Positions 51,628 to 59,918 are shown, numbered from the stretch's first letter. The stretch is 64,000 bases of DNA from a virus (IMGVR_UViG_3300017971_002536:1-64000); one strand, 5' to 3'. Notes: generated by a model not told the origin, from the letters alone. Numbers and translations are program-made.

Positions 51628-53022
51628 TTACCCCAATCCATCTACTTTCATTTCGTTTATCTTCTCGGCGAGTAACATCTTTTGAACCTTTTCGCCACTC
51701 TCCATTGATTTCTTTGTTTTCTTTCCCTCATCGGTCTTTTCATCAAAAATTTGTACCTTTCCATTCGACGCATCCATCTTTGACGGAAATACAAATCCAT
51801 CCGGACCAAACCTATTCTTTATTACGTGAATACGACCTGTGTGAGCAATCTTGTCTTTCGTCTTTCTTTGAAGTGATATAACAAAGTCGGCGATCATTAT
51901 CTTTCCAAAACTCTCACTTATTCGTCCCGCTTCAATGTGATCATCTTCAAGAGCAGACCTGTTAGCCTGTGACGCTGTCCATAATGGACATTCCATTTCA
52001 CCTGCTAAACCTCTTAGATTTTCAAATATACTATCCAACTCAAATCGTTTTTCTGTTGTCTTATATCCACTACTTGTATCTTTTAGTAAGTCGCCGTAAT
52101 CAACCACAATCATGTCAGGCTTAAATCCAAATCCCTCACATCGATTTAAATGTGATCTTAATGTTTCTATTCCTGCCGTCTTTGTTGGAAAATACTTTAC
52201 AATCAAGTTACCACGTAACTTTTCTATTTGTTTGTATACATCGTCTTGATGAAATTTTATGTCTTGTGACCCAAATCCCGTAATATTAGCATCATATCTC
52301 AAACCAACATAATCTTCATTTAACTCTAATGTATAATGTACTACATTCTTTCCTTTCGATACTGCGTACGCACCAATGGCGACCAATAACCACGATTTAC
52401 CTAATCCTGCTGGAGCAACCACGATTCCCATTTCTCCATTTCCAATACCACCATCAGTTATCTCGTTTAATATATCCCACGGTAATGGAATAACACTTCT
52501 CAATGTGTCAGTTACTCGTCGTTGAAAATATTCTTCCTCTTTGTATATTACACCTATATCTCTCGTTGTTCCTGCTTTCAAGGCTTGATCTATTACATTT
52601 CTCGCCTCTTCATATTTTTTAATGTTAACCAAATCAACGGCGTCAAATAATGCCAGTTTCATTGTTTGATCTTTAGCAAAATTTAAAAAATTCTCTTGTA
52701 CATAATCTAAGTCGGGTGATTCGAAATTCAAATATACATTCTTTAAATTCTCTATTATGGTTTTTTTCATCACCTCTGATGTTACTCTTTTTTCTAACTC
52801 AGTCTTAAAAACTTCCATTGTTGGCGGTTTTTTGTATTCACCAAAATACTCTTTTATGACCTTTACTAACCATTTATTAGCGTCTGAATCATAATATTTT
52901 TCTTCCACAATATCATTTATTTGTTCTAAAAATTTGGGATTTTTAACTAATGTAGTTATGGTTTTTGTTTGAAATGAAGTTCCAAATTGAGTTAGAGTAT
53001 CAAAATCTTTGTCCATAGGCAA
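51628..53022 (-). CDS. 41: replicative DNA helicase, gp41/DnaB-like
   Basis: 464 residues (T4 gp41 is 475). APAGLGKSWLL is Walker A, MIVVDYGDLL Walker B, and WTASQANRSA plus HVIKNRFGPDG the sensor and arginine-finger regions of hexameric DnaB-type helicases. It unwinds DNA 5' to 3' on the lagging strand. No primase gene is seen in the window. The first codon is TTG (53022, GGAG six bases upstream); the ATG at 53016 is an alternative two residues shorter. Confidence 0.93.
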   Translation of the reverse strand: MPMDKDFDTLTQFGTSFQTKTITTLVKNPKFLEQINDIVEEKYYDSDANKWLVKVIKEYFGEYKKPPTMEVFKTELEKRVTSEVMKKTIIENLKNVYLNFESPDLDYVQENFLNFAKDQTMKLALFDAVDLVNIKKYEEARNVIDQALKAGTTRDIGVIYKEEEYFQRRVTDTLRSVIPLPWDILNEITDGGIGNGEMGIVVAPAGLGKSWLLVAIGAYAVSKGKNVVHYTLELNEDYVGLRYDANITGFGSQDIKFHQDDVYKQIEKLRGNLIVKYFPTKTAGIETLRSHLNRCEGFGFKPDMIVVDYGDLLKDTSSGYKTTEKRFELDSIFENLRGLAGEMECPLWTASQANRSALEDDHIEAGRISESFGKIMIADFVISLQRKTKDKIAHTGRIHVIKNRFGPDGFVFPSKMDASNGKVQIFDEKTDEGKKTKKSMESGEKVQKMLLAEKINEMKVDGLG

Positions 53023-53025
53023 TCA

Positions 53026-54069
53026 CTACTCCTTTGAAGTTTTAGCAAATGTATTTAGTTTATTAAAATTCAGGTTCAACCATGAATCAATGTTTGGGAT
53101 GGCACTATAAAGTTTATCTTCCAAGAACAATCTTTTAAGTTGATACCTATTGATTGTACTAACAGGTTCGTCTAAAAGTTCCCTGATTTTAACTTTTGTT
53201 GTACCACTAATTTCTACTTCGCCTAACTTCATTAACTTAAAATTCATCTTTAGTTGTTCTTCGTTTTCCATGATTAATCGGGCGGCTGTGTTCTTTCCGG
53301 GTTGACGATTCGCATACTCCAAAATACTCTCCAATGAAACCTTTTCTTCGTCTAATAATATAGGTAAATGTTTTTGTGCTGTCTTTAATCCTATTCCCTT
53401 TATTCCTGGTATATTATCACTTGAGTCGCCATCTAAAATACGAAAATATATGAGATTCTTTGGCGAAAAATGATAATCTTCCTTGACTGCCTTTTCGTCG
53501 TATAACTTCTTTTTTGTTGGATTCCATACCTTTATCCTATCATCGACAAGTTGTAAAAAATCCTTGTCCGTTGACATTATTACTACTTCCTCTTTCAATA
53601 ACTCCTTTGATACATACGAAATAACATCGTCAGCTTCTATGTTATCATAAATAAACATTTGTAAAGGTAAGTTGTCTAAATAATCTGCTGACCTACTTAT
53701 TTGTCTACTCGCTTCGTCAACTTCCTCATCGGGTGTGTGAAAATCGTATGTACGATTTAACCTTACTCGTAAACCTGTTCTATGTGCTTTGTAGTCGGGA
53801 TAAATTTTTCGACGGCGAGCTGATCCGCCTTTTCCATCAAATACCACGATACAACGTGTAGGATTTATCGTGCGGATACCAACTGCTATTGTGTTCAGGA
53901 AGCCGACAATACCACCTATATGTGTACCATCGTCATTCATTGCGGGATTTACCGAAAACGCTCTAATGAAATTATTTAAACCATCGATTAATAAAACTTT
54001 TGAGTTGAGTGATTTGGCGTTTTCGTTTTCTTGTTTAATTTCTTCTAATAGATTATCGATATTAACCAT
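53026..54069 (-). CDS. rnh: 5'-3' exonuclease, T4 RNase H/FEN-like
   Basis: 347 residues (T4 RNase H is 305). VLLIDGLNNFIRAF, VFDGKGGSARRR, NIEADDVI, STDKDFLQL and GDSSDNIPGIKGIG are the ordered acidic metal-binding motifs of flap endonucleases, the last being the helix-hairpin-helix DNA grip. It removes RNA primers and adjacent DNA from Okazaki fragments. It lies next to gp41 and gp32, its functional partners in T4. Confidence 0.93.
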   Translation of the reverse strand: MVNIDNLLEEIKQENENAKSLNSKVLLIDGLNNFIRAFSVNPAMNDDGTHIGGIVGFLNTIAVGIRTINPTRCIVVFDGKGGSARRRKIYPDYKAHRTGLRVRLNRTYDFHTPDEEVDEASRQISRSADYLDNLPLQMFIYDNIEADDVISYVSKELLKEEVVIMSTDKDFLQLVDDRIKVWNPTKKKLYDEKAVKEDYHFSPKNLIYFRILDGDSSDNIPGIKGIGLKTAQKHLPILLDEEKVSLESILEYANRQPGKNTAARLIMENEEQLKMNFKLMKLGEVEISGTTKVKIRELLDEPVSTINRYQLKRLFLEDKLYSAIPNIDSWLNLNFNKLNTFAKTSKE

Positions 54070-54085
54070 TTTATTATGTCCTTTA

Positions 54086-54685
54086 TTAGAGTAAAAGTTT
54101 TTTCAAATTTTTATTAAAATGATTGATCAACTTTAAAGAATTTGTCGTATCTCTCCACATAAAATAATGTTCTTCACATCCAGCATACCATTGTGTTATT
54201 TCTTTTACTCTACATGGATCACGGGTAATATTACCAATAAAAACTGTCCAAAATGGTAAAACATCATTTCCAAGATTACCCTCACTTTTTAATATTTTTA
54301 ATAATCCAGGTGTAAAATATTTACATGATCTTTCGTGAGCATTTCCACGACCATCTTGGCGTTTTCCGCCCTCAACCCAACCATCTTGTCGTTTTACTTC
54401 CACATAAATTGTTTTTTGAGTTTGAGTATTATCAATAGCGTAATCTGGCACGATTCCATGTGTCTCAATCTTTTCTTCTGGAATATAAATTTCTTCTAAT
54501 ACCTTTTTATCAAGTTCTACATCAACATAAATATTCGTGAATTCTTGCGGACTTTCTCGTATCACAAATTTTGTGTTTTTAAATTCTTGTAAAAAAACAT
54601 TATAAAAATCGTGTTCAGCTATTTTTGCTTTTTTTCCACTATTTTTTTGCCAAGTAGATCTGTTTTTTAATTCTTTTGAGCCCAC
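54086..54685 (-). CDS. MunI-like type II restriction endonuclease
   Basis: 199 residues (MunI is 202). From memory of MunI the resemblance is end to end: the MG.(S/K)EL start, the VPDYAI segment with catalytic Asp81, Glu96 and Lys98 in VEVKRQDGWVEG, then GRGNAHERSCK and FTPGLLK. The PD-X14-EXK spacing equals MunI's D83/E98/K100. MunI cuts C^AATTG. GTG start with AAGG five bases upstream. No MunI methylase is found nearby; it stands between RNase H and a Vsr-like gene. Confidence 0.88.
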   Translation of the reverse strand: MGSKELKNRSTWQKNSGKKAKIAEHDFYNVFLQEFKNTKFVIRESPQEFTNIYVDVELDKKVLEEIYIPEEKIETHGIVPDYAIDNTQTQKTIYVEVKRQDGWVEGGKRQDGRGNAHERSCKYFTPGLLKILKSEGNLGNDVLPFWTVFIGNITRDPCRVKEITQWYAGCEEHYFMWRDTTNSLKLINHFNKNLKKLLL

Positions 54686-54695
54686 AAAAACCTTT

Positions 54696-55100
54696 CTAAG
54701 TTGTTTTGTATTTACTCACTATCTTTTGTAAGAAACGAGTTCTGTCGGATAATCTTTTCCAATCATATTCCCAAATAACTTCAATATTGTAACCATTTTC
54801 TTCAGCAGATTTGATTTTCTCTTTATCCTTTTCCCATTTTTCCCAAGCATACCTTTTCTTTACCTTGTCATAAAAATCAGGTGGATAAATGTTTTTGTTG
54901 TAGTGCCACCGATCTCCATTATACTCAATGATTAAATTTAATTCCTTTATGAATATATCATATGGAACGCCATCAAGCATAAATTCATTACGAACCTTAC
55001 AGCCGAGTTTTCGAAGTGTCTTAAACACTTCACTGTGACCCTGACTCATTGTCGTTGACCGTCGAACTTTTCTCTTTTTACCACGTTTCTTCTTTTTCAA
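54696..55100 (-). CDS. Vsr-like (EDxHD) endonuclease, possible homing endonuclease
   Basis: 134 residues from a TTG at 55100, or 117 from the ATG at 55049. LDGVPYDIFI and IIEYNGDRWHYN match the catalytic region of Vsr-like nucleases, and GYNIEVIWEYDW the final strand. Vsr nicks T:G mismatches; related EDxHD homing endonucleases include I-Bth0305I, found in a phage recA gene. This gene lies directly downstream of uvsX, the phage recA, so a free-standing homing nuclease is plausible. The basic N-terminus (KKKKRGKKRKVRR) could bind DNA. Confidence 0.75.
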   Translation of the reverse strand: MKKKKRGKKRKVRRSTTMSQGHSEVFKTLRKLGCKVRNEFMLDGVPYDIFIKELNLIIEYNGDRWHYNKNIYPPDFYDKVKKRYAWEKWEKDKEKIKSAEENGYNIEVIWEYDWKRLSDRTRFLQKIVSKYKTT

Positions 55101-55102
55101 TA

Positions 55103-55161
55103 TGAATAATCCCGATATGAGTTCTACTATATATAAATAGTGTTCAAATCGGGATTATTCA
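55103..55161. repeat. 14-bp perfect inverted repeat between uvsX and the Vsr-like gene
   Basis: TGAATAATCCCGAT (55103-55116) and its exact complement ATCGGGATTATTCA (55148-55161) flank a 31-base loop. The loop itself holds a smaller hairpin (ACTAT...ATAGT) around TATAAATA (55132-55139). On the minus transcript it falls after the uvsX stop and just before the next start codon. No T-run follows, so it is not an ordinary terminator. Confidence 0.85.
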
Positions 55162-55173
55162 CGTTTCTGTTAA

Positions 55174-56316
55174 TTAATCGTCACCAATTATTTCATCAGT
55201 GACTATCATTTCATCCGTACTTAACCCTATGTCCGACTTATCTTTATACTTCATTATTTGAAAATCACAAATCTTGTTGTATAAAAATTCTTTGAATTCG
55301 GGCTCACTTTCAAGTAATTCGCCCCAATTCTTCGTCTCAAATCGTCTTTCCTCTCCCTTGTGATCAACTATTTTAAATCCAGGGTTGGAACGGGAAACTA
55401 AATCATTGTCTTTTAAAATCTCTAACCAATTTTCATAGTCATATATACCCCTGTCAAAATAAATGTCAAAGTCGGCGATCCGGTAGGACGGCCCCATTCG
55501 ATTCTTGATTACTTGAGCTCTCGCTTTGATGCCAATTACTTGTTCTTGTGTTCCTATCTTTTGTTTGATTTGACCCATCGCTTTTAACCGGACACGGATA
55601 GAAGCATGAAACGGCAAACCCTTTCCACCTGAAGTAGTCCAGGGATCACCAAACATTACGCCCATCTTCTGGCGTAACTGATTCGTAAAAATACACACAA
55701 CTCTCTCTTTACCTATCAATCGTGTAATCTTACGAAATGCTGCGGAAACAATTATCGCTTTAGTAGTATTCCAACCCTGCTTCTCATAATCGTTCTCCAT
55801 TTCTAATGAAGTTGAAGCAGCTGCTAATGAATCAACTACAATCACTACAAGTTTGTCCTTGTCGGATTCCCTAATAGTTGTAATTATTTGTTCAATAGTT
55901 TGAAATATTTGTTCCACAGTATCAAGTTGGACATATAACATCTTTTCAACATCTACACCAATCGCTTCTAAAAAATCTTTACTTAAAGCATTTTCAGTGT
56001 CAATATAAACACCTACTCCACCTTTCGCCTGAGCACTCGCTATTGAGTGAGCAGCAAGTAATGACTTTCCACTCGATTCTAAACCATTAAATTCTATTAT
56101 ACGTCCTGTGGGAAGTCCACCATGCGGGCGGTTAGATATTGCTAAATCTAACATCGAACTTCCGGTTGAAATCCAATCAATCACATCAGTTGGTGTATCA
56201 TCACCAATAAAATGGGCTACCTTTCCATCACTTTTGAATTGTTTGTTCAACACATCCGCTAATGAGTGTACAAGATCGCCCTTTAATTCTTCCTTTTCAG
56301 CTTTCTTTTTCGCCAT
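55174..56316 (-). CDS. uvsX: UvsX recombinase (RecA-like)
   Basis: 380 residues (T4 UvsX is 391). GLESSGKS (residues 78-85) is Walker A, VVIVVDSLAA Walker B, and TNQLRQKMGV with TSGGKGLPFHASI form the DNA-binding loop regions. It coats single-stranded DNA and drives strand exchange for recombination-dependent replication. It is downstream of gp32, with a terminator and a GGAGAGG ribosome site in the 48-base gap. Confidence 0.95.
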   Translation of the reverse strand: MAKKKAEKEELKGDLVHSLADVLNKQFKSDGKVAHFIGDDTPTDVIDWISTGSSMLDLAISNRPHGGLPTGRIIEFNGLESSGKSLLAAHSIASAQAKGGVGVYIDTENALSKDFLEAIGVDVEKMLYVQLDTVEQIFQTIEQIITTIRESDKDKLVVIVVDSLAAASTSLEMENDYEKQGWNTTKAIIVSAAFRKITRLIGKERVVCIFTNQLRQKMGVMFGDPWTTSGGKGLPFHASIRVRLKAMGQIKQKIGTQEQVIGIKARAQVIKNRMGPSYRIADFDIYFDRGIYDYENWLEILKDNDLVSRSNPGFKIVDHKGEERRFETKNWGELLESEPEFKEFLYNKICDFQIMKYKDKSDIGLSTDEMIVTDEIIGDD

Positions 56317-56332
56317 TTATCCTCTCCAAAAT

Positions 56333-56358
56333 AAAAAATCGGGGAATAAATCCCCGAT
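56333..56358 (-). terminator. rho-independent terminator after gene 32
   Basis: Minus strand: ATCGGGG (56352-56358 complement), seven-base loop, CCCCGAT (56338-56344) and a run of T's to 56333. It lies seven bases after the gp32 stop and would end or attenuate the gp32 transcript before uvsX, as expected for a single-gene high-level gp32 message. Confidence 0.85.
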
Positions 56359-56364
56359 CATATA

Positions 56365-57165
56365 TTAATTTTCGAACATCTTTTTGAATGCGTCTGCAGG
56401 ATTTGCAGCAGGTTTTTCAGCAGTTACTTCCTCTTTTGTTTCCGCAACAGGAGCATCTTGAGTTGTCGTTTCAGTTGTCGTTTCAGTTGTAGTTTCCTTT
56501 TGTTCTTCCGCTGCTTCTTCAGGATTCAAATGTAGTTTCAACGCTTCTTCAAGTTCTTCATATGATTTAAGTTCATACAATTCCTTGATGTCAGGTTGTT
56601 CTTCCGTGATTTTCTTCAATACATCAGGATCTTCCGTGACAGTACTTGGATTTGGTTTAATCCGAACTTTCGGCGTGGCGAATTGTTTACCTTCCTCTTT
56701 CACCGTCCATACAACAATATCACGTCCATTTACAGGATCAGTAATATCACCGTAATCAGGATCAGAGATATGGGAAAGTAAATCTTCATACACAGTTTTA
56801 CCGAATCCCCAAAACTTTACACCTTCATGTTCCTTATCACGAACAATAACAGGAGCAAATGTACGAAGTTTAGGCTCTAAAGAACGTCCAAGTTTCCAAC
56901 TTTCTTTACTACCCTCTTGTTTAAGTTTTTGGGCGATTTCCATAATCGGATCGCGTTCACCAAATGAAGCTGGAGATAAATAAGTTTTATTATTTAACTC
57001 GTAATGAAAATACAATTCGATGAAAGGATTTTCAGGATTGAATTTGTAAGGTACGATACGAACCGTTGTTTCTTTCTCAGAAGGTTTCCAAGTAAGATTT
57101 GATTTTTTGTTGGTTTTCTTTAAGGATTCCAACCGTCCTTTGATTTGTGCTAAGTCTAATGCCAT
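56365..57165 (-). CDS. 32: single-stranded DNA-binding protein, gp32-like
   Basis: 266 residues (T4 gp32 is 301). The basic N-terminus, VRIVPYKFNPENPFIELYFHY and the conserved FGERDPI segment fit the marine T4-like gp32 group; the zinc-binding cysteines of T4 gp32 are absent. The C-terminus is acidic with three ETTT repeats and ends DAFKKMFEN, the protein-interaction tail. It coats replication intermediates and recruits partners. A leader hairpin, middle promoter and strong terminator surround it. Confidence 0.92.
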   Translation of the reverse strand: MALDLAQIKGRLESLKKTNKKSNLTWKPSEKETTVRIVPYKFNPENPFIELYFHYELNNKTYLSPASFGERDPIMEIAQKLKQEGSKESWKLGRSLEPKLRTFAPVIVRDKEHEGVKFWGFGKTVYEDLLSHISDPDYGDITDPVNGRDIVVWTVKEEGKQFATPKVRIKPNPSTVTEDPDVLKKITEEQPDIKELYELKSYEELEEALKLHLNPEEAAEEQKETTTETTTETTTQDAPVAETKEEVTAEKPAANPADAFKKMFEN

Positions 57166-57211
57166 GATTCATTCTCCTTCTTTAATCATTGATGTTTAAA
57201 AGTTTAAATTA

Positions 57212-57231
57212 CTCAAGCTACACCGCTTGAG
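57212..57231 (-). promoter_or_regulatory. hairpin in the gp32 mRNA leader, possible autoregulatory operator
   Basis: CTCAAGC (57212-57218) pairs perfectly with GCTTGAG (57225-57231) around a six-base loop, about 50 bases before the gp32 start codon; the sequence between hairpin and ribosome site is almost purely A+T. In T4 and relatives gp32 represses its own translation by binding a structured leader followed by an unstructured A/U stretch. The arrangement here fits, although I did not find a pseudoknot partner. Confidence 0.5.
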
Positions 57232-57257
57232 ATAACCATTTGTTAAGTTGTATAAAT

Positions 57258-57286
57258 ATTATACTCTTATAAATATGTAAAGTTCC
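57258..57286 (-). promoter_or_regulatory. candidate middle-type promoter for gene 32
   Basis: Minus strand: GGAACTTT (57279-57286), 15 bases, then TATAAT (57258-57263), identical in box and spacing to the element upstream of nrdJ. Placed about 95 bases before the gp32 start, giving a leader that contains the hairpin at 57212-57231. Confidence 0.5.
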
Positions 57287-57333
57287 ATTATTTTTGAACT
57301 TTTTTCTTGACTTTTTCACTTTTTTTTCGTAAA

Positions 57334-57630
57334 TTACGGCCAATCAATCCTCATTTCGTTGACCTTTGTATTTACTTCGCCAATAGGTTTTTCCTTTGGT
57401 ACTAAATCATAATGTTTTAACATGATCCTCAATACCATCATAGCTATCTCTCTGTCCTTGTCCTTTTCTTCCTCGTCTAACTCACCATAAGGCTTAAACA
57501 TATCCTCTTTCCATCGTTTTAACCTCTCAGGATTTATTGTCTCAGTTTTCGCTATGTCTTTCGCCCATGACATCCATTGCGCATGTTCTAAATCAGATAA
57601 TTCCTCTAATACTTTTTTCTTAATCTTCAT
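57334..57630 (-). CDS. conserved phage protein, unknown function
   Basis: 98 residues. LEHAQWMSWAKDIA followed by PERLKRWKEDMFKPYGEL and KDKDREIAMMVLRI forms a recurrent small helical domain that I associate with many phage and bacterial proteins of unknown function. It overlaps the next gene by one base. Confidence 0.65.
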   Translation of the reverse strand: MKIKKKVLEELSDLEHAQWMSWAKDIAKTETINPERLKRWKEDMFKPYGELDEEEKDKDREIAMMVLRIMLKHYDLVPKEKPIGEVNTKVNEMRIDWP

Positions 57631-58022
57631 TATACGTCTCTTATATCAAAAATTTTAGTTTGTATTTTCTTTAATCCATTTTCATCAGTTACTAATAATG
57701 TGTTTCTAAACTTTGACCAATCTACCTCAAATCTCGGATCAACCTTTCCATCATTTAATAAACTTACTACATGATTTAACGCATTTATAGTGTATAATGT
57801 GTTTGTTTGTTTCTTACGATGTATTGAAATTGTACTTCTTAGGGCTTCGCCAGATGGATCAAACTCTACATTATATGTACATATCAACTCTCGTTTGTTA
57901 TCCAAGTTTTCTAATACATATATCCTACCAAAGGCGATTGTATATGTGTCCAAAATTTCTTCAATCGTTTCTTCTAATTTGTTCTTCCGTGTAAACGTAC
58001 ACAACAGTTGTGTTTTACTCAT
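57630..58022 (-). CDS. protein of unknown function
   Basis: 130 residues, alternating strands and helices, beginning TQLLCTFTRKNKLEE and containing IYVLENLDNKRELICTYNVE. No recognised family. It is two bases from the large upstream gene and one base overlapped by the downstream gene, so it belongs to the same operon. Confidence 0.6.
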   Translation of the reverse strand: MSKTQLLCTFTRKNKLEETIEEILDTYTIAFGRIYVLENLDNKRELICTYNVEFDPSGEALRSTISIHRKKQTNTLYTINALNHVVSLLNDGKVDPRFEVDWSKFRNTLLVTDENGLKKIQTKIFDIRDV

Positions 58023-58024
58023 AA

Positions 58025-59863
58025 CTATTTCTCCTTGTTTTTCCGTACTCGATGTCTAAATAATAATTTAGGTGTACTTTTCGTCTCCGTTTTTAAATCT
58101 ATTTGTATATATTGATTCTTTTGACCATCGATTTCAATAATTAACTTTGTACCATCAACATTTACTTTTAATGGTTGTTGTGGTTCACAATAATGTTCAG
58201 GTGGATATAAATCTACTTGAGCTGTCTTTTTATTTATTACACTTGTATGTACATCGTTACCACAACCGTGTACTTCTTTCCAAATGTTTTCAAGTTGATC
58301 TTGACCCTCAGGTGTCTTGGCGAGTTGTTCTAATGATTCTCCCATTTTTTTGGTATACCAAGTTTTTAACTTAGCTTTCCTTTTCATAATCTCTTGAGCA
58401 TCCATCGTGTCTACATCCCACTTGTTTTCTTTCCATACTTTCGCCCAATCTTCGTCAAGTTTCTTTCCTGCTTCACCACCAATATAATGTGACCCTGCAT
58501 TTCCCGTTCCCGAATTTTTCATTGTTATATTCGATGGATCGGTATAAATCTTAGCAGATATTTTCATCATTTTATCTTTTCCATCTTTATCTTTATACAT
58601 AACAACTAAATCCGTCGGATCAACTTTTTCATCAATACCGTATAAATCCATAAGTTTTTTTGCACCAATACCACCAGTATTTCTAGCATCAGTTATTGTA
58701 GCTCCTTCAGGAAGTGATCCACGAATTTTATCGGCTAACTCTTTGTTTGTCTCATTTGACGCTTTAAGATTTCCACCAAGTTTTTTATATTCTTCAGTAT
58801 TATGATCATGTAATTCTTTAGCTTCTTTATAGTTTTGTGAATCTTCAGGTATCAAATCCAACACTACTCCAGATTCATTATATTTTCCGGACATATCAGC
58901 TAATGCTCTATCTGCAGACGAACCACGAATCGGCACCGATATTCCCTCTTTTTTTATCATTTCGTTCATTAATCTTGTTACTACAGTTCCACTATCTCCG
59001 GTCATAGCTTTATAATGAACACCATATTCAGGACCCGCTTGTGGAGTTAAATAAATCTTTTTACCACCAGCATGACCTTCAATAATAATGTAATCGGCTA
59101 ATCTATTAAGATTTTCTACTCTTTCTTCGTATGTCTTAGCATTTATAAATCCATCCCATGAGTTAGAAAGAATGTCTATCCTTTTCTTTGTTTCCGGGTC
59201 AGCATCTTTTGTTTTGTCTCTTATCTTATCGAGTTTCGCCTTTTCTTTTTCATAAGCCTTACCCTTGATCACGGGCTCAACTGGAGTTCCCTTTGGTTCT
59301 TCCTCTTTTTCTACGGGCTCGCCCTTTTCGGCTTTGGCGATGTCCTCCGGTGACGCGTCCTTTTTGACTAAAACCTGACCGCGTTTTGGATCGTGTGACT
59401 TAACCGTGTAAATGTTTCCTGTCTCTTTCTTCTTTACTATGTCATCCTCGTTTATCTCGTCCTCGTCCTCGGTGTCCACATCTAAATAATCTAACTCTAA
59501 CATTATTTCTTCGGTGTAAGGTGTGTCTCGTTCTTCCTCGTCTCTATCATCCATTGGTAACTTGTCTTGATCCGCATGATCTTGTGGTTGTATTGGATTG
59601 ATATAAGGTTGCGGTTCTGCTTGATCGGAATGAACGCCATCAAAATCTGTATAAATACCAACTTGATCTATTTTATTTGGATTCTTTTTCACAGGGATTC
59701 TGAGATTGTTCATTGTCTTTTCTATTAATTCATATGACATCCCTTTTTCTTCAAAAATCTCTCGTAATATTATTAAATGATCGTTGTTTTTCAAATCAGG
59801 CAAACCATTTGATACTCGATATGATAATTCTTTAATAACTTCCTCTATAAACTCTTTGTTCAT
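58025..59863 (-). CDS. large conserved phage protein of unknown function
   Basis: 612 residues: a helical N-terminus, an acidic linker (residues 80-150 rich in Asp/Glu), a charged coiled segment, then a folded C-terminal half with LADYIIIEGHAGGKKIYLTP, GISVPIRGSSADRALADMSG and VHGCGNDVHTSVINK. No named enzyme family is recognised. Its position beside tail genes and its ATGGAGAAAAC ribosome site suggest a late-expressed protein, perhaps virion-associated. A nuclease-like function cannot be excluded. Confidence 0.65.
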   Translation of the reverse strand: MNKEFIEEVIKELSYRVSNGLPDLKNNDHLIILREIFEEKGMSYELIEKTMNNLRIPVKKNPNKIDQVGIYTDFDGVHSDQAEPQPYINPIQPQDHADQDKLPMDDRDEEERDTPYTEEIMLELDYLDVDTEDEDEINEDDIVKKKETGNIYTVKSHDPKRGQVLVKKDASPEDIAKAEKGEPVEKEEEPKGTPVEPVIKGKAYEKEKAKLDKIRDKTKDADPETKKRIDILSNSWDGFINAKTYEERVENLNRLADYIIIEGHAGGKKIYLTPQAGPEYGVHYKAMTGDSGTVVTRLMNEMIKKEGISVPIRGSSADRALADMSGKYNESGVVLDLIPEDSQNYKEAKELHDHNTEEYKKLGGNLKASNETNKELADKIRGSLPEGATITDARNTGGIGAKKLMDLYGIDEKVDPTDLVVMYKDKDGKDKMMKISAKIYTDPSNITMKNSGTGNAGSHYIGGEAGKKLDEDWAKVWKENKWDVDTMDAQEIMKRKAKLKTWYTKKMGESLEQLAKTPEGQDQLENIWKEVHGCGNDVHTSVINKKTAQVDLYPPEHYCEPQQPLKVNVDGTKLIIEIDGQKNQYIQIDLKTETKSTPKLLFRHRVRKNKEK

Positions 59864-59882
59864 ATGTTTTCTCCATTACATT

Positions 59883-59912
59883 ATTATCCATATATAAATA
59901 TAAGTATGTCTA
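59883..59912 (-). promoter_or_regulatory. weak candidate promoter before the 612-residue gene
   Basis: Minus strand: TAGACA (59907-59912), 18-base spacer, GATAAT (59883-59888). It fits sigma-70 loosely. A plus-strand TATAAATA (59893-59900) lies inside the spacer, so an alternative late element may be used instead. Confidence 0.3.
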
Positions 59913-59918
59913 ATATTT

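Noticed and set aside
55103-55161. Inverted repeat as a rho-independent terminator of uvsX
   Set aside because: The stem is long, with a 31-base loop and no T-run on the minus transcript.
56455-56500. Short tandem repeat resembling a CRISPR or satellite array
   Set aside because: It is the coding repeat for the ETTT units of the gp32 tail; no spacers or regular array are present.
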